A stretch of 64,000 bases of DNA from Ceratorhiza oryzae-sativae (GCA_030998015.1 JARWMV010000010.1:310001-374000), one strand, 5' to 3'. Positions 39,889 through 54,332 are shown, numbered from the stretch's first letter. A program made the numbers and translations. The notes: generated from the sequence alone by a model not told the origin.

Positions 39889-41340
39889 TCAACAAAGAAC
39901 AATTATATATACCCCGGCTTGTGTGTGATGTATCAATGCTTTGACCTGAACATTTGCTTTTCCCTCTCTCCATCCACCTCGGTTTTTCTTGCCTTAGCCC
40001 CACCGACTAGTTTGTGTGTGAATTAGCACTTTCTTGAGTCGCATTTATGCTTCGTCTCTACTCATTCTAAAATTCAAACGTGAACTCCATGCTGGATTGG
40101 CTTGCATTTCTCTATCGTTTAGAAAAGGCTGTGTACGAAACCGTACCCTGGAGGCTTAACCCCTATCCCAAGGAACCATCCCGGTCACTCTCAAACGTAC
40201 ATTCTTCCTCAAGCACGCCATTTTTTAAACTCAGAAACCCGACCAGTTATTCTACATTATGTATTACCGGCCCGTATCCCTATACAAACCTGAGCATTCC
40301 AATCACCATTGAGACTGTGTCGTCGGTTACTTTTACGAGTCAACAAACATATGAGGTTGGCTGCTAATAAAAGACTTTGTGGATTTTGCCATCCCAATTC
40401 TTGATGACGGATCTGACTGTTTAGACGGCGGTTCAACGGTTTCGGAGGCGTGTTGTTTCAAGCTGGTTATCAACCAAGACTAACTTTGAACCATGCTAAG
40501 CAGCCGGTCACGCCGGCCTTGCCTGTAGAGGCAGCTACCACTTTATTTAAACTCCCAGGGGGCCATTTGTAAATCATTTTTGTTTACCACCTGGATTGAA
40601 ATTTTAGCACAGTGAAGAGCAAACAAACCGACTTGGACAATTGGCCAACATTGCTCCGAACGCTTGTCATTCTCTTCCAACGCTGCCGACATCCTCCGAG
40701 ACTTCACCATCTGTTTCCACAACACCCTATCTTGGGACCCAGCTTTCACATCGAATGTGTTTTATTCCAAGCTTTCTCAGCGAAATATACCCAAGGTTGA
40801 GCTTGGTGAGGGGGCGAGGCCCCTGGTATCACCCAGGGACGTGCATTCACAGAATATTCAGGGTCGTCTATTTGTGTGGAATTCCAAGAAGGCATAACGG
40901 CGGTTGAATTTTCGGGAGGGTTGTACACGACATTATAGAAATTTGTAGACCATTTTATTTTTTAAACACACTAAACGCATGATCTATAGACTTGGCGCAT
41001 TTTGTTGAAGTCATGATTGCCTCTCTTTGTCCTTGGCGACTTTTATTTGCCCAGGTCAGATCAAGAATTTGCAATTCTGCTGATCAGACCTACTCCCTGC
41101 TTCATTTCTGATGTGCTACTCGACTCTGCCGAGATTTTCTCTTTCTAGACTTTAAAAAAGGCTCAAAACAGCAACAATATAGAAGCTTAACCTCCGTTTG
41201 CATCTATTTTATAGTACGAGCCCTCGAATTAGCACATCACTGGTGTTGGTTTCGTTGGAGCCAATCAATAATCACAAGAAACAGGTATGCCCTTGCTTCA
41301 TATCTGGCCAGCCAGTGTTTAATTCTCTGTGTGATTAGAA
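39889..41340. other. Intergenic, no gene seen
   Basis: Frames here are short and lack motifs. The right end is the promoter of the PPR gene. Confidence 0.4.
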
Positions 41341-43962
41341 ATGTCACTTCGAGCAAACATAGCTCGCACGGCAGCCAAGTGCCCCAAATCACAGGCTTCA
41401 CTGCTCCGTCAGGTATCATCCTCACATCGCCCACGTCTTACAGCGCCAGCACCAAAGCATGCGTATGCCTCCCGGGCTTTTTCTTCAACGCTTAGAATAA
41501 GCGGGGAAACCCCCGTTCGCTCCTCAGTCGCTTCTTTGGTGCGCGCAACCCTCCACCGGTATATCGAGACCCTGAGCAAACTATTCGCGACTCGGTCGAG
41601 ACACTCTGCGTACTCTTGCGGACCGAACCCCCAGTGAGGCCTGCACTGCTCCATAAACCTTATGCCGAGTTGGTCTCGGCCGTACTTGCATATCGAACAT
41701 CAAGACCCAAGGATCCACTGGACCTTACGGACGTCGGCGTCGACGAACAGGCGTTAAACCAAAGACTGCATAGTCTATTAGAATACAACGCATGGAACAA
41801 GCCGCATTCGTATCTCTCGTCTCCTTGATGCACTCGTTCATTCCTCCGATAGGACGTACCCACATCCTGCAGACCTCGAGCTAGGAGTACAAGTGTATAA
41901 GAATTTAGCCCGGGTATTTCTATGCGAGCCAACCTATACGGATACTAGCAACGCTGTATGGGCTCATGCGCTGCTGCGAAGGCCTGAAGAGGCTCTTGGC
42001 ATCGCGAGCACGATGGAGCCCCCTCTGGATGGAGATGCATGGGCACCGATTGCATGTGCATTCGTACTCTCTTCGCCGAAATCTGCGGGAGATGAGATTC
42101 GGAAAATGATGCGCACTATGGCTACAAAAGGTGTCGAGCCTCCTCCAGGAGCGTGGGTCGCACTGGTGAGCTGCATACGCCCTCCGGAAATCCCTGCAGT
42201 GTTGAAGGCCTTGCCGAACGATGTGCGGGATGAAGTTCAGGTGTGGGCAACGGCATTGAACGTATTGGGCAAATGGAATTTAGCAAAGGATGTCGCTGCC
42301 GAATTGAGAATGCGGGCTGGGGTGGATGCGAGGGCGTGGGCAAGTCTTATAGCACACACTGGATTGGCGGAAGGGTATACTCAAGCAGAGGGCGTCGTGC
42401 GCGAGTTTGAAGAACTGGGCGGGGTTCCAGATGCGTCGATCCTTCGGGCTCTGATTGGCGCGCTCCCCACCGAGGATCGTACACCGGACGCGCTGAGAAG
42501 GCTAGAGAACACTCTTGGTGTGGGTGCGGACGAAGATGCTTGGGGTTTGGTCGTTGACGCGACGGTCCGAGTCGCAGAGGTTTGGGATGCTGCCCGTGAG
42601 AGTGGGGTCAACCTCACGAGCCAAACCCTGGATCGAGTCGTAGGAAGGGGAGACGTGCCGGTTGTCGAACGGCTGAGGGTATACCGGGAGGTAAACGCTG
42701 CGTGGCCGGTTGGGAGGCAGATGCAACGCGGGAACATCGAGGCAGAGAGCGGAGCGGCCAAGTCCCCAAAGGGAGTTGAAGCGTGGATGACGAGGGAAGA
42801 CGCCTGGAGTAGCCCCGGACCGACGACAGGAACCTACATGACTCTTTTGACGGCTTTGGCGCGGGATCGATGTGAGTGGTAACTTCTCGAATGGGTATAA
42901 CACATCGCCGACCAGATGCGTAGCAAACGGAATCAGTAAAGCAGCCTCTTCAGCTGCTGCGGTCGAACTGTTGACGGATATGCGCCAGCGCGGGATAACG
43001 TTTTCCCATATCGCACAAGCTCAGTCGTCCGATGTTGCCCGAGCGCCCATGCCCCCTCTGGCTGCCTTACGCTCTTGCTCATGCAAGGCGCTCCATCGCA
43101 CGAGGCAGCCTTCAAGATGTATGCTTACGCCCGCGTGGTAGATCCCAAGTCTGGGGCATTTGGACTAAAGGAGTACAAGCAAATTCTGCGGGCGTTTGCC
43201 GAGCTACGGGTGCCAATGCGCGAGGAGGACGTGTGGAAAAATGGCAGACGCGAGGGGTGGGTGGAGAGTGTCGTTGGCAAACAGCCAGAGCGGAGCGAGA
43301 TCTATGCGCCCCCTCCGGCTGCACTCTACTACGAGATCATGCGCGACATGCAGGGCGCCGGGCACAGCATCGGCACAGCAGAGTACACAGTGATCCTCAA
43401 GGCCTACGCTGCCGTCGCGATATCATCTGAAACGGACACTGAACTAGCGGTAGCACACAATTCGCATGTGCTCGAGCATATACAGCGGATCCACACACTG
43501 CTCAAGCTGGACACGAATCTGGCGCCCGACACGGCACTGTTGAACGCGCTGATGAGCGCGTATGGCCACACAGGCTCGGTCAACTCTGCGCTTGCGATTT
43601 GGGAGCAGATGCAGATGAAACGCTCTGGGCCAGGTGGATGGGATGGCCGGAGTATCTCGATTATCATCGATGCGCTTGGAAGGGCCGGAAGGGACTGGTT
43701 GCCACATGCCAGGCAGATATGGAGCAGCCACAAGAAGCGATTCGAGGACCGGCTAAACACGAACAACTACACCTCGTGGGTCGAGGCGCTCTGTCGGATG
43801 GGAGAGTTTGAGGAGGCCGAGCGGGTGGTCTATGTGGACATGCGGGGTCGGGTAAAGCCAGACGAAAAGACGCTGCGGACATTGGTGTCCTTTGCATGGC
43901 GGGTGGGCAGGCAGGCAGAGGTTCTCGAAGATGTACGCAGACAGTTTCCAGATGTCATTTAA
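41341..43962 (+). CDS. Mitochondrial pentatricopeptide-repeat (PPR) protein, frame broken
   Basis: The N-terminus is an Arg/Ser-rich mitochondrial presequence (MSLRANIARTAAK, YASRAFSSTLRIS). The body is made of PPR-type helix pairs, clearest near the C-terminus: DTALLNALMSAYGHTGSVNS, SISIIIDALGRAGRDWLPHA and YTSWVEALCRMGEFEEAERV. PPR proteins bind organellar RNA and guide its processing or translation. The coding sequence lies in successive frames. It shifts near 41503-41506 (a G run), near 41802 (CC), around a 44-nt intron at 42872-42915, and near 43065 (CC). Single-base changes in short homopolymers would repair at least three of these. Since nearby conserved genes show the same defect, sequence error is more likely than a pseudogene, but four breaks in one gene leave the latter open. 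Confidence 0.75.
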
Positions 43963-45122
43963 ACGCGTATTTTCTGTCCGCTGGGGCTGTGCAGGACCAT
44001 CCTCGCGCCGTGTCGCCCGGCCAAGTCTCGGTGACGTCAATGGGCGTCACGATCGTATGCGTTTGTTGCTCGTGCTCGTGAGGGAACGCGTGAACGCGGG
44101 TCTGGGCCCCAGCGCGCGTACAGGAAGATCATGTTTGGTGTGCAATGGACACAGGGCATACGAGGCGCATACTTTTTATGAATGGAGCTGATGGTACGAG
44201 TCAACGGGATGTGCCAATCGGATCGTTGCTCTCACACTGAATAGGCCCGTAAGCGCGCGGTCCCTGCCGCCCAACGGCGTACGAGCCCGAACGAACGGCT
44301 CGACGCGTCGTCCTAGCACCAGCAGAAATGCACAAAAATCAGATAAATACGGCAGACGCAAGGTACAGGTCCGAATGCGGGTCGCAAAGTCTCTTGGACA
44401 CCGGTCGAGACAAAGGCCGGGGCGCACTGGACAGAGGAAGACACGGTTGCAAATTCATCAGGACACCACGGTCACGTGATGGAGGGACTCAGGGTGGTCG
44501 GGCATTCTCTGGCATCCAATATCACTCCCCCTCTCCCGTCATCAGCTGGCACTCGCCATCCCTGCCAGCGACGGCGTGCAAGCCCTTTCTAGCGCTGTCC
44601 GCACACTCAAATACTGTAATTACGGTCAAATTCACTTGCATCTTGCACGCATCTGTTGTTGTGAGTAATGCGTCTACCACCGCCTCGAGGCCGCCCAGAC
44701 GTGCGCCTCATTTCTTCTTCGTCGAGCTCGCACTGTGATTTTACCCACTTTTCCGCCCTCGCATCTACCCCTACATTCGTTATTCAGGGCGCTCATAGCC
44801 CGCCTCTCGCTCTTGCACTCGCACTCGCACTCTTGCTGACTTTGCCACCCCCTCTCCTCTTGCATTCCCCAGCTGTACACCCCATACACCCCCGATAGCT
44901 AGTGTTTACGACGCGTCGAGCTACACCTGCCTATCATCGAGCAAACTCCGACCAAATCTCACCACGAGGCTGGCCGTATCTCGACCATCAAAATTCTCTC
45001 GGCCTCGATCTTGCAGCCGACCGGTCGCTGGCTAGTCTTTTTCTGCCTGTGAGCGCACCCTCGCACTGCGTTACGTACGTTATCTTATTGGCATCTTTTT
45101 TAGTATATTCCCACCGGCTAGG
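43963..45122. other. Intergenic; promoter of the zinc-finger gene
   Basis: Contains a palindromic CRE (TGACGTCA, 44032-44039), a TCACGTGA-type E-box near 44474, and a CTCGCA-type simple repeat near 44811-44834 followed by a long pyrimidine-rich leader. No gene recognised. Confidence 0.45.
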
Positions 45123-47980
45123 ATGGACCCCTTTTCAAGCGCCACCGCCGGCTCTCTATTCGCTCCCGCTACCGCCTCCAAGCCGTCCTGGGCAACGCTC
45201 TTCTCTAATCGACAAAGCTCCAGGTCACCCATGCCCGCTCGTCCAGACTCTTCCGACGACCCCTTTTTCGCCATGTCTGCGCCCCTAGCAACTGCCATAC
45301 CCCATCTCACCCAACCGGCGTCTACAGCTCCGATCCCCCACACATCAGTCCCGTTTGCCCCCACCGAGCTGGCTGTGCTCCAGCGATGGAGCCAGGTATA
45401 CCACTCGCATCGCGCACGCTGTCCCGTCGGCCCGCCCCCTGGCATGCCTACCGCTGTCTACGATATCTTTGAGCGTCTAGGTGGTGCCGCTCCTTTTGCT
45501 ACCGCCACTCCCGACTACGCAGCCCAGCAGCAGCAAGCGACTATCCCCCCAGCCGCCGAAGAAACAGAGGCGTTCCGGCCTGAAGCCTGGTCGTCCGGCA
45601 CCACAAGTGCACAGACCGACGCTCAGCCGGCATCCGGCATGTATAGGTCACCCGAAGGCGAAACCAGTGCACCTTCTTCATCTTCTCCCGCCCAGGGTCT
45701 ACAGTCGAGTGGGGGTAGCGCAAGGCGGCAAGTCTATAGCGGCGTCGGCGGCGGCGTGCGGATCGGTAGTTCGCCATCTTACGGCGCGCTCGACCAGCAC
45801 ATGCGTGCGCTCGAGCTCAAGCGTGGAATGAAACGCAGTGCCTCTAGCCTGGGACGGAACAAAGCAAATCGAGTCGTGAGCGCACCCACCAAAGGGTCTG
45901 GTGGAGATAAGAAGGGATCATCACCCTTGGTCGGCATGAAGAGCTCCAGTCCACTCATGACGCGCCATTCATCCCCTTTGGTGGGGCTCGGGTCTGGTCT
46001 GGATGGGTATGATCCCCAAAGCTTGTTTTCGGCGAACACGAGCATGGATGCGACAATGTATCCGGCGCAAACGATGCACGCCGCCCCTGACGCCCTTGGG
46101 TTCCCAGCTACTTTTTCAGCTTCCCAAGGGACTCTCGCCGAGTCGCCGAGTATTTTGGAGGGTCTCAGTGTGTCCCAGAGCCAAGAGCCTGATGACGATG
46201 CGTTGCCTGGATCCCAGTCGACACAAACGACGGTCGAAGAAATCGAAAAGCCGGCGCCTGCTCCGGCTCCCAAAGAAAAAGCCAAAGCTCGCCCTTCCAC
46301 CTCGGTTTCAGAGCGTACCGACCCCAACACGATGCCAGATCGGAACGATCCGAACATTACGATCATTGACGACCCGGCGGCTCTGCGCGGGATGCGCTAT
46401 GAGGATTTTGAACCGCACATGTTTATCGGTCGCAGTGCACTAGGGACCGAGTATCCACGTAACTTGGAACCTGGCGCTGGGCACGAGCGTATCCGGTGCT
46501 TGTTGTGCAAATGTGGATATGCAGGCCCCAACGGACGGAGCATGTGGAGACGACACGTGAGTCAAAAGCACGTTATCTTGCTTGCTGGCAAGAGGGGGAC
46601 GGTCACGAAGAAGAAGGATGGGAGCAGTGCGGCCGTGCAACAACGTATGTTTCCAGTTTTTCATTTGGTGGGGGCTCTGGGACTGATTCATGGACAGCGG
46701 ACGAAGCAGCGGTGATGACTAGCTACATTGAAAAGCGGGAGCGTACGCTTGCAAGCAAGAAGCGTTACGCAAGCAAGAAACGAATGGACCAAAAGCTGGA
46801 CCGATTAGCCGCTCAGGGGGTTGATGTAGGCAAAGTGGTTGCGGATGAGGCTAAGCAGTTGATTCGGGATCTGGGAGGATCCGTAGAGGATGGAGACGGC
46901 GACGTCGAAGAGGAGGGCGACGAAAATGACGATTCTGGAATGGAGGACACCAAGCCCATGACAGTGAGCAAGAGCCGACCGCGCACTGGTACGCTCCCGC
47001 TCCAGGACGTGCCCGCCAATTCGAGCGAGTCCAACAAGCCCAAACTACGCCTCAAACCGATGACTGCACCTGAAGAAGCTACTGGACCAGAGAATGCGCT
47101 ACCGCCATCGTCGCCTCTTTCTCCTGTGCCGACAACTTCTGTGTGCGTCTCGCCTGCGGAGCCTGTGCACCCCTGTCCGACGTTCACCTTTGGAACGCCG
47201 CAGCCAGCGGCCAATCAGTACCTATACTCGCCGTTTGAAGACGAAGGACGGCGTGGATATGGTGTGATTGGTGGGCTAGGCAAGGCGTTTGGTGAGGATG
47301 GAGAGACTGGGGTGAAGCGTGTGCGTGCGTTCAAGTCGACTGCCCGGCTCGACGATGATGTGTTCCCCTTGCTGGGCACCGGATTGTCTTCACCTCTTCG
47401 CCTGGGACGTAGTCGTTCTGTGGGTCCAATGGAGAGTCCCAAGCGCGGGGCAGAGAAGGATCCAGGCGAAGCTGGAAGCGAGCCCGAGACGCCCCGCACG
47501 AACGCGGCCAAGGTTGCTGCACGGCGTCTCCAGATGTTCGCACTCGAGTCCCCCATTGCGAATCTGACGCCCGCCCGCATGAATCCACGAGGCACGCTCT
47601 CACGGTCGATGACCACGCCAGTGTTATCCACCTCACTTGGATCGCACGCGGCACTGATGATGGCTCAGACCCCCCTCGCAGACGGAGAAGAGGAGCTCGC
47701 GCGAGCACTGGGCCTAGCCCCCGACATTGGCCATGGATTGAGCGAAGATAGTCCTGTCCGCAAGCGCAAGCGTGGGCCGAACACGCCTTTCCCGATTTTC
47801 CCGAGCAGCAAGCTGCGAGAGAGCGAGACCATGATCGACGAATATTGGCCCTCGAGCCCGTTCACGATCAATACCCCAGCACCATCATCAAAGCGTGCGC
47901 GCAAGGGTAGCGAGGGACCGATGGACAGTTATCTCGCTGAGATCTCTGTTAGTGAGTGGGATCCGACCGGGTTTTGGTGA
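45123..47980 (+). CDS. Large nuclear protein with one C2H2-like zinc finger
   Basis: Two exons (45123-46644 and 46698-47980, 53-bp intron) encode 934 residues. Most of it is low-complexity Ser/Pro/Ala sequence with repeated SSPL motifs (KGSSPLVGM, KSSSPLMTRHSSPLVGL). One compact conserved part, about residues 440-490, reads RNLEPGAGHERIRCLLCKCG and then RSMWRRHVSQKHVI, a C-x2-C...H-x4-H finger. Basic clusters (KRERTLASKKRYASKKR, VRKRKRG, KRARKG) look like nuclear signals. Two repeated short motifs, SPFxI/E and TPFPIF, occur near the C-terminus (NTPFPIFPSS, PSSPFTINTP). I do not know the family; a DNA-binding regulator is plausible. GC content and codon use are typical of the window, and the frame is intact. 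Confidence 0.75.
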
Positions 47981-49766
47981 ACGTTGTGGAGCTGATGAGT
48001 GCCTCGGCTTGTAGGCGATTCGTGAGAAGGCAAAAGATGACGATGTCTCTCTGGCCTTTGAGCAGATTCCATGTGAACAGCTGTTGCTATCGAGGACGTC
48101 GTTGCGTCTACTGTGTCGATTATGTCTAGCCTGCTCTCTCAGGGCAAAGGCCATGTGCCTTTCTACTGATTCTGATCTGATCTATACCTGTTGTTTGCTT
48201 TACATATATGCACTTTTTTCATTCTCTTTTTTTCATTCTATGCGCTCATCTCTCCATTTTGGTTCAACCAGTCTCACATCCTTGTAACTTGCCCTACACC
48301 GCCGTTCGTGTATTTTTGCTTGGCTCGAGTTTCTTTTTTCCGTCTCTTTTTTCCCTTTTATCAAAGAAAACGTTTACAGTAATCTCGCAGCCCATTGGGT
48401 GTATTGTTTTTCTCCTGCTTTGTGGTGTGGTAGTGGACTGTAGCGTGGGGGAGCAGTGGGCTTGGGATCGTTATATATTGGTTTGTGCGGTGATTCCATG
48501 CGTACCGTCCGAACTGAGGTGATACAAGGGAAATAGTACTTGACTTAGAGTTTGACGAACTTCTGGAAGCAACTTTTCGGATGTACGGAGGAAAGGGGAT
48601 CTTACGATTGTGGGTTTACCCCAGAGAGTTTACGCCGAAAACTCCAAGGTCATGAGGGATCTATCAGCCAAAATAGGGGTCGGGTATAATCCAACGAGGG
48701 GCTTCTTGTTACCGTCTCACTAGCCATATGTAGAACCAGCAAAGTGTGATGTGCAGGAGGAACAAACGTTCTGCGGGCCTATTTCATTAGACGCCTTATT
48801 ACTATAGGGTGCTGGATGAATTAGCTCGGTACGCCAAAACATCATCACCAATAAAGCGGCGAACATATGCGTGCTAGCGTAAACGGCATCGGTTCTAGCC
48901 TTGTGTGCTTTTTGTCACGAAAGTTCCCGAGCTATCAGACCCAAGAATCTAGCTTTGCAGGAGCACAGAGGTATGCTAAACGTGGAAATGTGAAGGGCCC
49001 CGACAAAGGTTCCCTTGCAACGGAAACGGACGCAGCGAATAGTCTATCCCCACTCCCTCCCAAGCCTCAAATGTTCCACTCTAAAGTAAAAAATCAGACT
49101 CCGAGTCCAGCCAAAGTACCATACACGTCCTAGCTCTCAAACTCACCAAGAGCATAACTTTGCTACAAGTCTCATGTGTATAGCAGAGACACTTGAGATG
49201 TAGGAGCCGCGAGCTCGGGCGTGGCCACTGCGTGATCGTGATCCTGTATATATCCTATCTGACGCGCACATTGCTTTAAGATTTGAGAAGTCATGTTTCG
49301 CAGGAAAGTCGAACAAGCTTTTTTTTAAGGTACCATTCGACCTGGGAATCGAAATCGGCAGAGAACAGCCGTGCCTATAGTCACCGGTGATGATTATTGC
49401 ATATCATCATTGATAAGATCGAATGACCTACAAATGTAAATACCTGTACTTGTGAATTGTTCGTCAAACCCGTTAAAAACGAATAGCCCAAGCATTGTGG
49501 CCACACTGCAGCTATGTGCAGGTTTCGAGGCCAACTGCCGTAGTAGTTATTGGATAAAGGGCGCTGGCCATGCTGGATGAACCTGTAGGATGGAAGGTGT
49601 GTTATGTACCAGCTTGCCTCAAGGTCCGCAAAGTCTCAAGTACGTCATCCCCATGAAATTTAAGGTGTGAGGCCAACAAGAATCCCTGTAACAATATCAA
49701 CAGCATCAGCATTTTACTTATTACAGGGGGTCGCTGATCACTACAAAGGCAAGTGGCCTTTCAGCT

Positions 49767-50114
49767 TTGCCTGTAAATCAGCAGCCCCCCACTCTATCAA
49801 GGAATCAAGTGAACTTACTACAATGGGTCAAGTTCTCGCACGTATACTCAGGTACATGCGCATTATTAGAGGGTGAGCTTCGGCGTTCGACTGGCATCGT
49901 CTGGATCGATAACCACGGGATTTACCGCAGTGTTGACGAGACCATCCCCGAGCAAGTCATGCCCTACAACCCACCAGCGGCCAATAACGATGCGCAAGGT
50001 GAACAGGGTCCCGACGACATTGCGGTCCATGGTGGTCCACCGCAGTTTCAGAACGTAGCACACTTAGAGAATCATGTTCCGCTCTTGGGATCACTTCTTG
50101 GTTTGAACCTCTAG
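49767..50114 (+). CDS. Weak hypothetical ORF
   Basis: The part from about 49873 reads like protein: RRSTGIVWIDNHGIYRSVDE, PEQVMPYNPPAANNDAQ, and HVPLLGSLLGLNL before the stop. Codon composition is balanced and CpG-containing. No family is recognised and no upstream exon could be joined. It may be the remnant last exon of a degraded gene. Confidence 0.3.
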   Translation: MPVNQQPPTLSRNQVNLLQWVKFSHVYSGTCALLEGELRRSTGIVWIDNHGIYRSVDETIPEQVMPYNPPAANNDAQGEQGPDDIAVHGGPPQFQNVAHLENHVPLLGSLLGLNL

Positions 50115-53100
50115 CAGGCTATAGCGGTCAGTGTAGAATTATAGCAAGAATACTATATCGGGGTTAACGCTGGTGTTGTTGAACAGAGTAATTGGCCCTT
50201 ACACTCGTGGTTTCGTATTGTCACCGAGGCTCTTTTGTTACTGGTCGTTGGAAATGTGTTGACAGCACGCACTCTAGTTGAGTTGTGTAATATGATCAAA
50301 ATTATCGTAACCCGCGAGCGGGTTGTCGACCATTTGCCTCGTTAGATTCTCTGTCAGACATATTATTCCTAGCACATGCCTACCTCTCTAGCCCTGTTTC
50401 TTTCCAAGTCGAGTAGTTATGGGTTATATGCACCACAAAACAGGTTCACTAAGTTTAGATACGTCAGCCCATGATTGTGCGATTTACCATAGCATTGTAA
50501 TAGTACCCATACCTGGATAGTTCACAACGACGAAGTATGAATACTCTCCAACTAGATCCTGCCCGTGAAGTTCTTGAGCACCCTGGCGATGGCGATACGG
50601 TATAACAAATATGCGATCGCCGACCGGGTCGTGTGGTTTATACATGTGGCCTTGTGAGTTCACAGGTTAAGACATGACGTCAACCAGCATGACCGGGCTT
50701 AAACACGTCGAAAAAACGCAGCTGGTTTGAACATTCGAGGCGCTTGTTAAAGACATGAAAGCATTGCAGCCAGAAGAAATTCGTGCACAATCCAATGTAG
50801 ATCCCGACAAAAGATGACACGTTGAGCTTGAAACGGTACCGTATTATGTAAATAAATTTCTCGTGTCCAACAACAGGCAGGAGGGTGCCGAACGCTCAGA
50901 ATAATGTCGAGCTGGTGGCTGCAAAAGTTATGTGTACGATAAACCGAAGGTCTGCGTGTGTAAGCATAGTTTAGCAATGTTGAGGACTATCGAGGACTGT
51001 TGCAAGACGTTGAGAACTAGTGTTATTGCAAGACGAGGGTCACCCGATTCGGATATAGATAATTTAGGTATAGCTAGGTTTGACACCAGGCCGCATACCA
51101 AGGGTATATCAGATAAACAAAAATTTACAATGACTTGGGTGCTAGAGGTGTGGTGGGGGGAATCACGCTTGTTTGGTCAAGTTCTGTTTACCATGAGGAC
51201 TGAAAGGGCTAAGCTTTACCACCCTTACTAACGGTTTGGCGTATTTACCATCAGATCACTCATCCCAATCGCCAATAACTATGTTCAATCATCGCATTTC
51301 GTGAGTGTTAGTTGCCGTTTGCAAGGGCCTGAAGGCAGGATCACTGAAACGACAAAGGGAGGACTGGCGAGGCAGTATACAGCAAACGAAATTTATGAGC
51401 GGATATTGTACACATTCATACGTTGCTACAAATGTGCAGACGATTAGCAACCTTTAATTTGGGGCGTTTGTCAGATTCGCCTTATTAATCAGCCAGGTGA
51501 GCGCTCAATCAAACGCAAGGAGCCTATCGAGAGGCATGTCCTAAACTCGATTCTATAAACCGCACGAGTGGTTGTTCAAAATTCGGCTCAAGCATGAAAC
51601 CAACCCAGTGATAAAGCTTTTCAACCGCCCGACTAGCCTGATTCCGGGATGGTGACTCCCAACGGCCCAGAGCTTTCATTTCCAACAAATCGACCCAGGA
51701 AATGAATGAAAGAATGATAAAAATGTCTGTTGGACCGTGGCTAGACTCATCGCTTCATCTGGAATCCACCTGGTAACCACTTGGTTACTCCGCTATGCAG
51801 GTCGACGCCCACGTGGACATAGGAACTTGAGGGCAGGTCGGATGTTGGCGAAACCTTAGTTCAACTCGGCATTGTAAGATACATCCTTGAAGGGTGGCCT
51901 GAGATTTACAGATCCGTGAGCCGTCGGCGTTCGAGATTCCTTGTGTCAGAGATCGATGTTCACGTAGGAGGGTAATGCATCAGGCTGGGAGGTTTCCGGC
52001 AACGCCGACAGGATAATCTGAATAGCTAAAGGTTACGATTATAGCTACCACGAACCGAGGAAGGAATAGTTTAACGCCGAAATAGTACGGTGATGGATTA
52101 TAAGCTCGACCAGCCCCCCGCATCATCGTATTCGCGAAATCGACTCGGTAGTGGCCCAAAATGGTGATATGGAAAACGACCAAAAACGGTTCCACAATTG
52201 GTAAATAATAATACGAGCCCCTAACCGAAAGGCGGGGGGGGGGGGAAGGGTGCGAAGAGAGGAAGGTAGAGGGAAATAGAGTGTGCGCGCCTGGTACAAA
52301 TCCCGCGAACCCGAGCGCTACGATCGCTGCCACCTTGCCTCCTGCTCCTACCTCAGCTACTCCATTAAAAAACCCAAACCACGTCCGATGAACTTGATTG
52401 CCGCAATCGTCCTGGTGCTAGGATACGTAGTTTACTGGATATTCAGATCCGCACTGTAGGTTTCTGCCGACATCTTGGCTAGACAGCTGACCCCAAGTTC
52501 CATTACCCCTACACCTTTCCTCAGTACTCGAACCATAACCATTCCAGCCAAGGCAGAGACGAACGCCGAGAATGCCAAAACGAGCAGGTTCGGCGATCCC
52601 AGCTTTGCAGCTCGAGACCACTCATTCGCTCCATAAGTCTCTTCGTGGCCTAAGTCAAGTTCTATAAGCTGGAGCGTGAAATAATGGAGGTCGCGTACTT
52701 AGTTCTTCTCGAGTAGAACACGGCTCATTCTTTTAAACAGGAAGGGGTCGTTTAGGTTTGTGGGATAGGGGCAGACAGTCGTGAAAGAAGACATATGTAC
52801 GGTGCAGGCTTAAATCTTTGACAGAAATTAGTGCGTCAGTCTGGGATGGCGTACGAGAACGCACCGCGCTCACAAACGAATTCCTCACCCCTGAGCCCTA
52901 ATAATCAACCCCTAACTAATGCTACCCATGCACACTCAGCGAAAAGACGAACTTCCTGATGTTCCTAGGTGCGCATGCATTTGTACGAAAAAAGGTTTGG
53001 AGGGATCCATTCGCAATAGGTTATCAGATGCAGTATATATCCAGGGACTGGCCGATACTGGTGTTGATGCAACAATCGATTGTTTTGACACATGATTGAC

Positions 53101-54332
53101 GGGCACTCGTATTTCCTCATTCGCCTGGCTGGGATACGCCAAAAAGGTTTCCTTTTCCAGCAACAGAACACGTTTTCTGTCTAGCCCTGCAAACCTAACT
53201 TACCCAAGGACGAACGCCGGTCGCTAACTATTTCACAAGACTATGTTGACACCCACCAGGTTGTGGCCGAAGACGCTGTGAAACATCCAACCTAGATAAT
53301 CGGTGGGAAATATTTATGAACCAGCTGTTCGGAAGTTGAAGGACGGACCACAGGAGATCATCGGTCAGCACAAGTGATCTTTGTAATAAGCCTTGCTTAC
53401 GGCTCTTTGGACATACCGTCATTCCAAGGAAGCCTTGAATATGAGGAATATTGAAAGCGACCAACCAGCCATACCAGATTAAGGGCTCAGCAATAGTTGT
53501 ATGTGAAGTGAGCAACCCCTATTTGCACTTGACACCGAGGTGCCAATTGGTAATGATGAGTAGAGATGAGGGAACACCGTGGCGTCTCACTAGGCAAGTC
53601 GGTTTTGATGGATTAATGGCTCGAAAGGTCAGCCGAGAATGCATATTGAGGAGTCCGTCGAAACGCTTAGGCAGACAAACACTACCGTAGCCTTTGGGGT
53701 AGTTTTGCGGCGTTGACCACGACATAGGCTAGGCGAACAATGTGGTTTGATGAGAAAGCTAGAAGAGTGGGAGTGATTTAGAGCAAAGTGGGTGAGCAAG
53801 TCAGTGTTATTTGTCTCGCGAATTAGGGTGTTTCGTGCGGGCAAGGGTAAGAACCCAGCGGGGTGAGTTTTTATAACGAACGGCTAATAGATCTCGCAGG
53901 TACCGCTGGACCCCGGAGATCCCTGGGCAAAATGGGCTCCTCACTCCACAACCCTGACAACACTTTTGTGGTCTCTTGAAACAAAACATCTATTATAATC
54001 TTCCTCTAGATCATTTTGGACGCGGGAGAGATGCAACGAGGCATTAGATTTATGGGCTCTCGATACATAGTACTAGAGTGGCAATAGTAGAACGCTGATC
54101 AGTGTCCGATTTGTACCCAACAATGTTCTAATTGCAGTGGACGATACACGCGTGTAAATGACCCAAAGGTCGGGGCATACTAGCAAAGCTAAAGTATATA
54201 CGATACCCGATATTAGGATTGGCTTACCTAGAAATTTAAAGAGTGACTGGTCTTCGGGTCTACAGTCGACAGTGATCGACACTTCACATCAACACGAGGG
54301 ACGAGCGCCTAGAGGCTGGGATGTGTCGCATC

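Noticed and set aside
44811..44834. CTCGCA-type short tandem repeat
   Set aside because: Few imperfect units in a C/T-rich leader; a simple repeat, not a CRISPR or functional array.
45779..46366. 195-codon ORF on the minus strand
   Set aside because: Antisense to the zinc-finger gene exon; GC-rich codon bias alone opens this frame, and the product has no motif.
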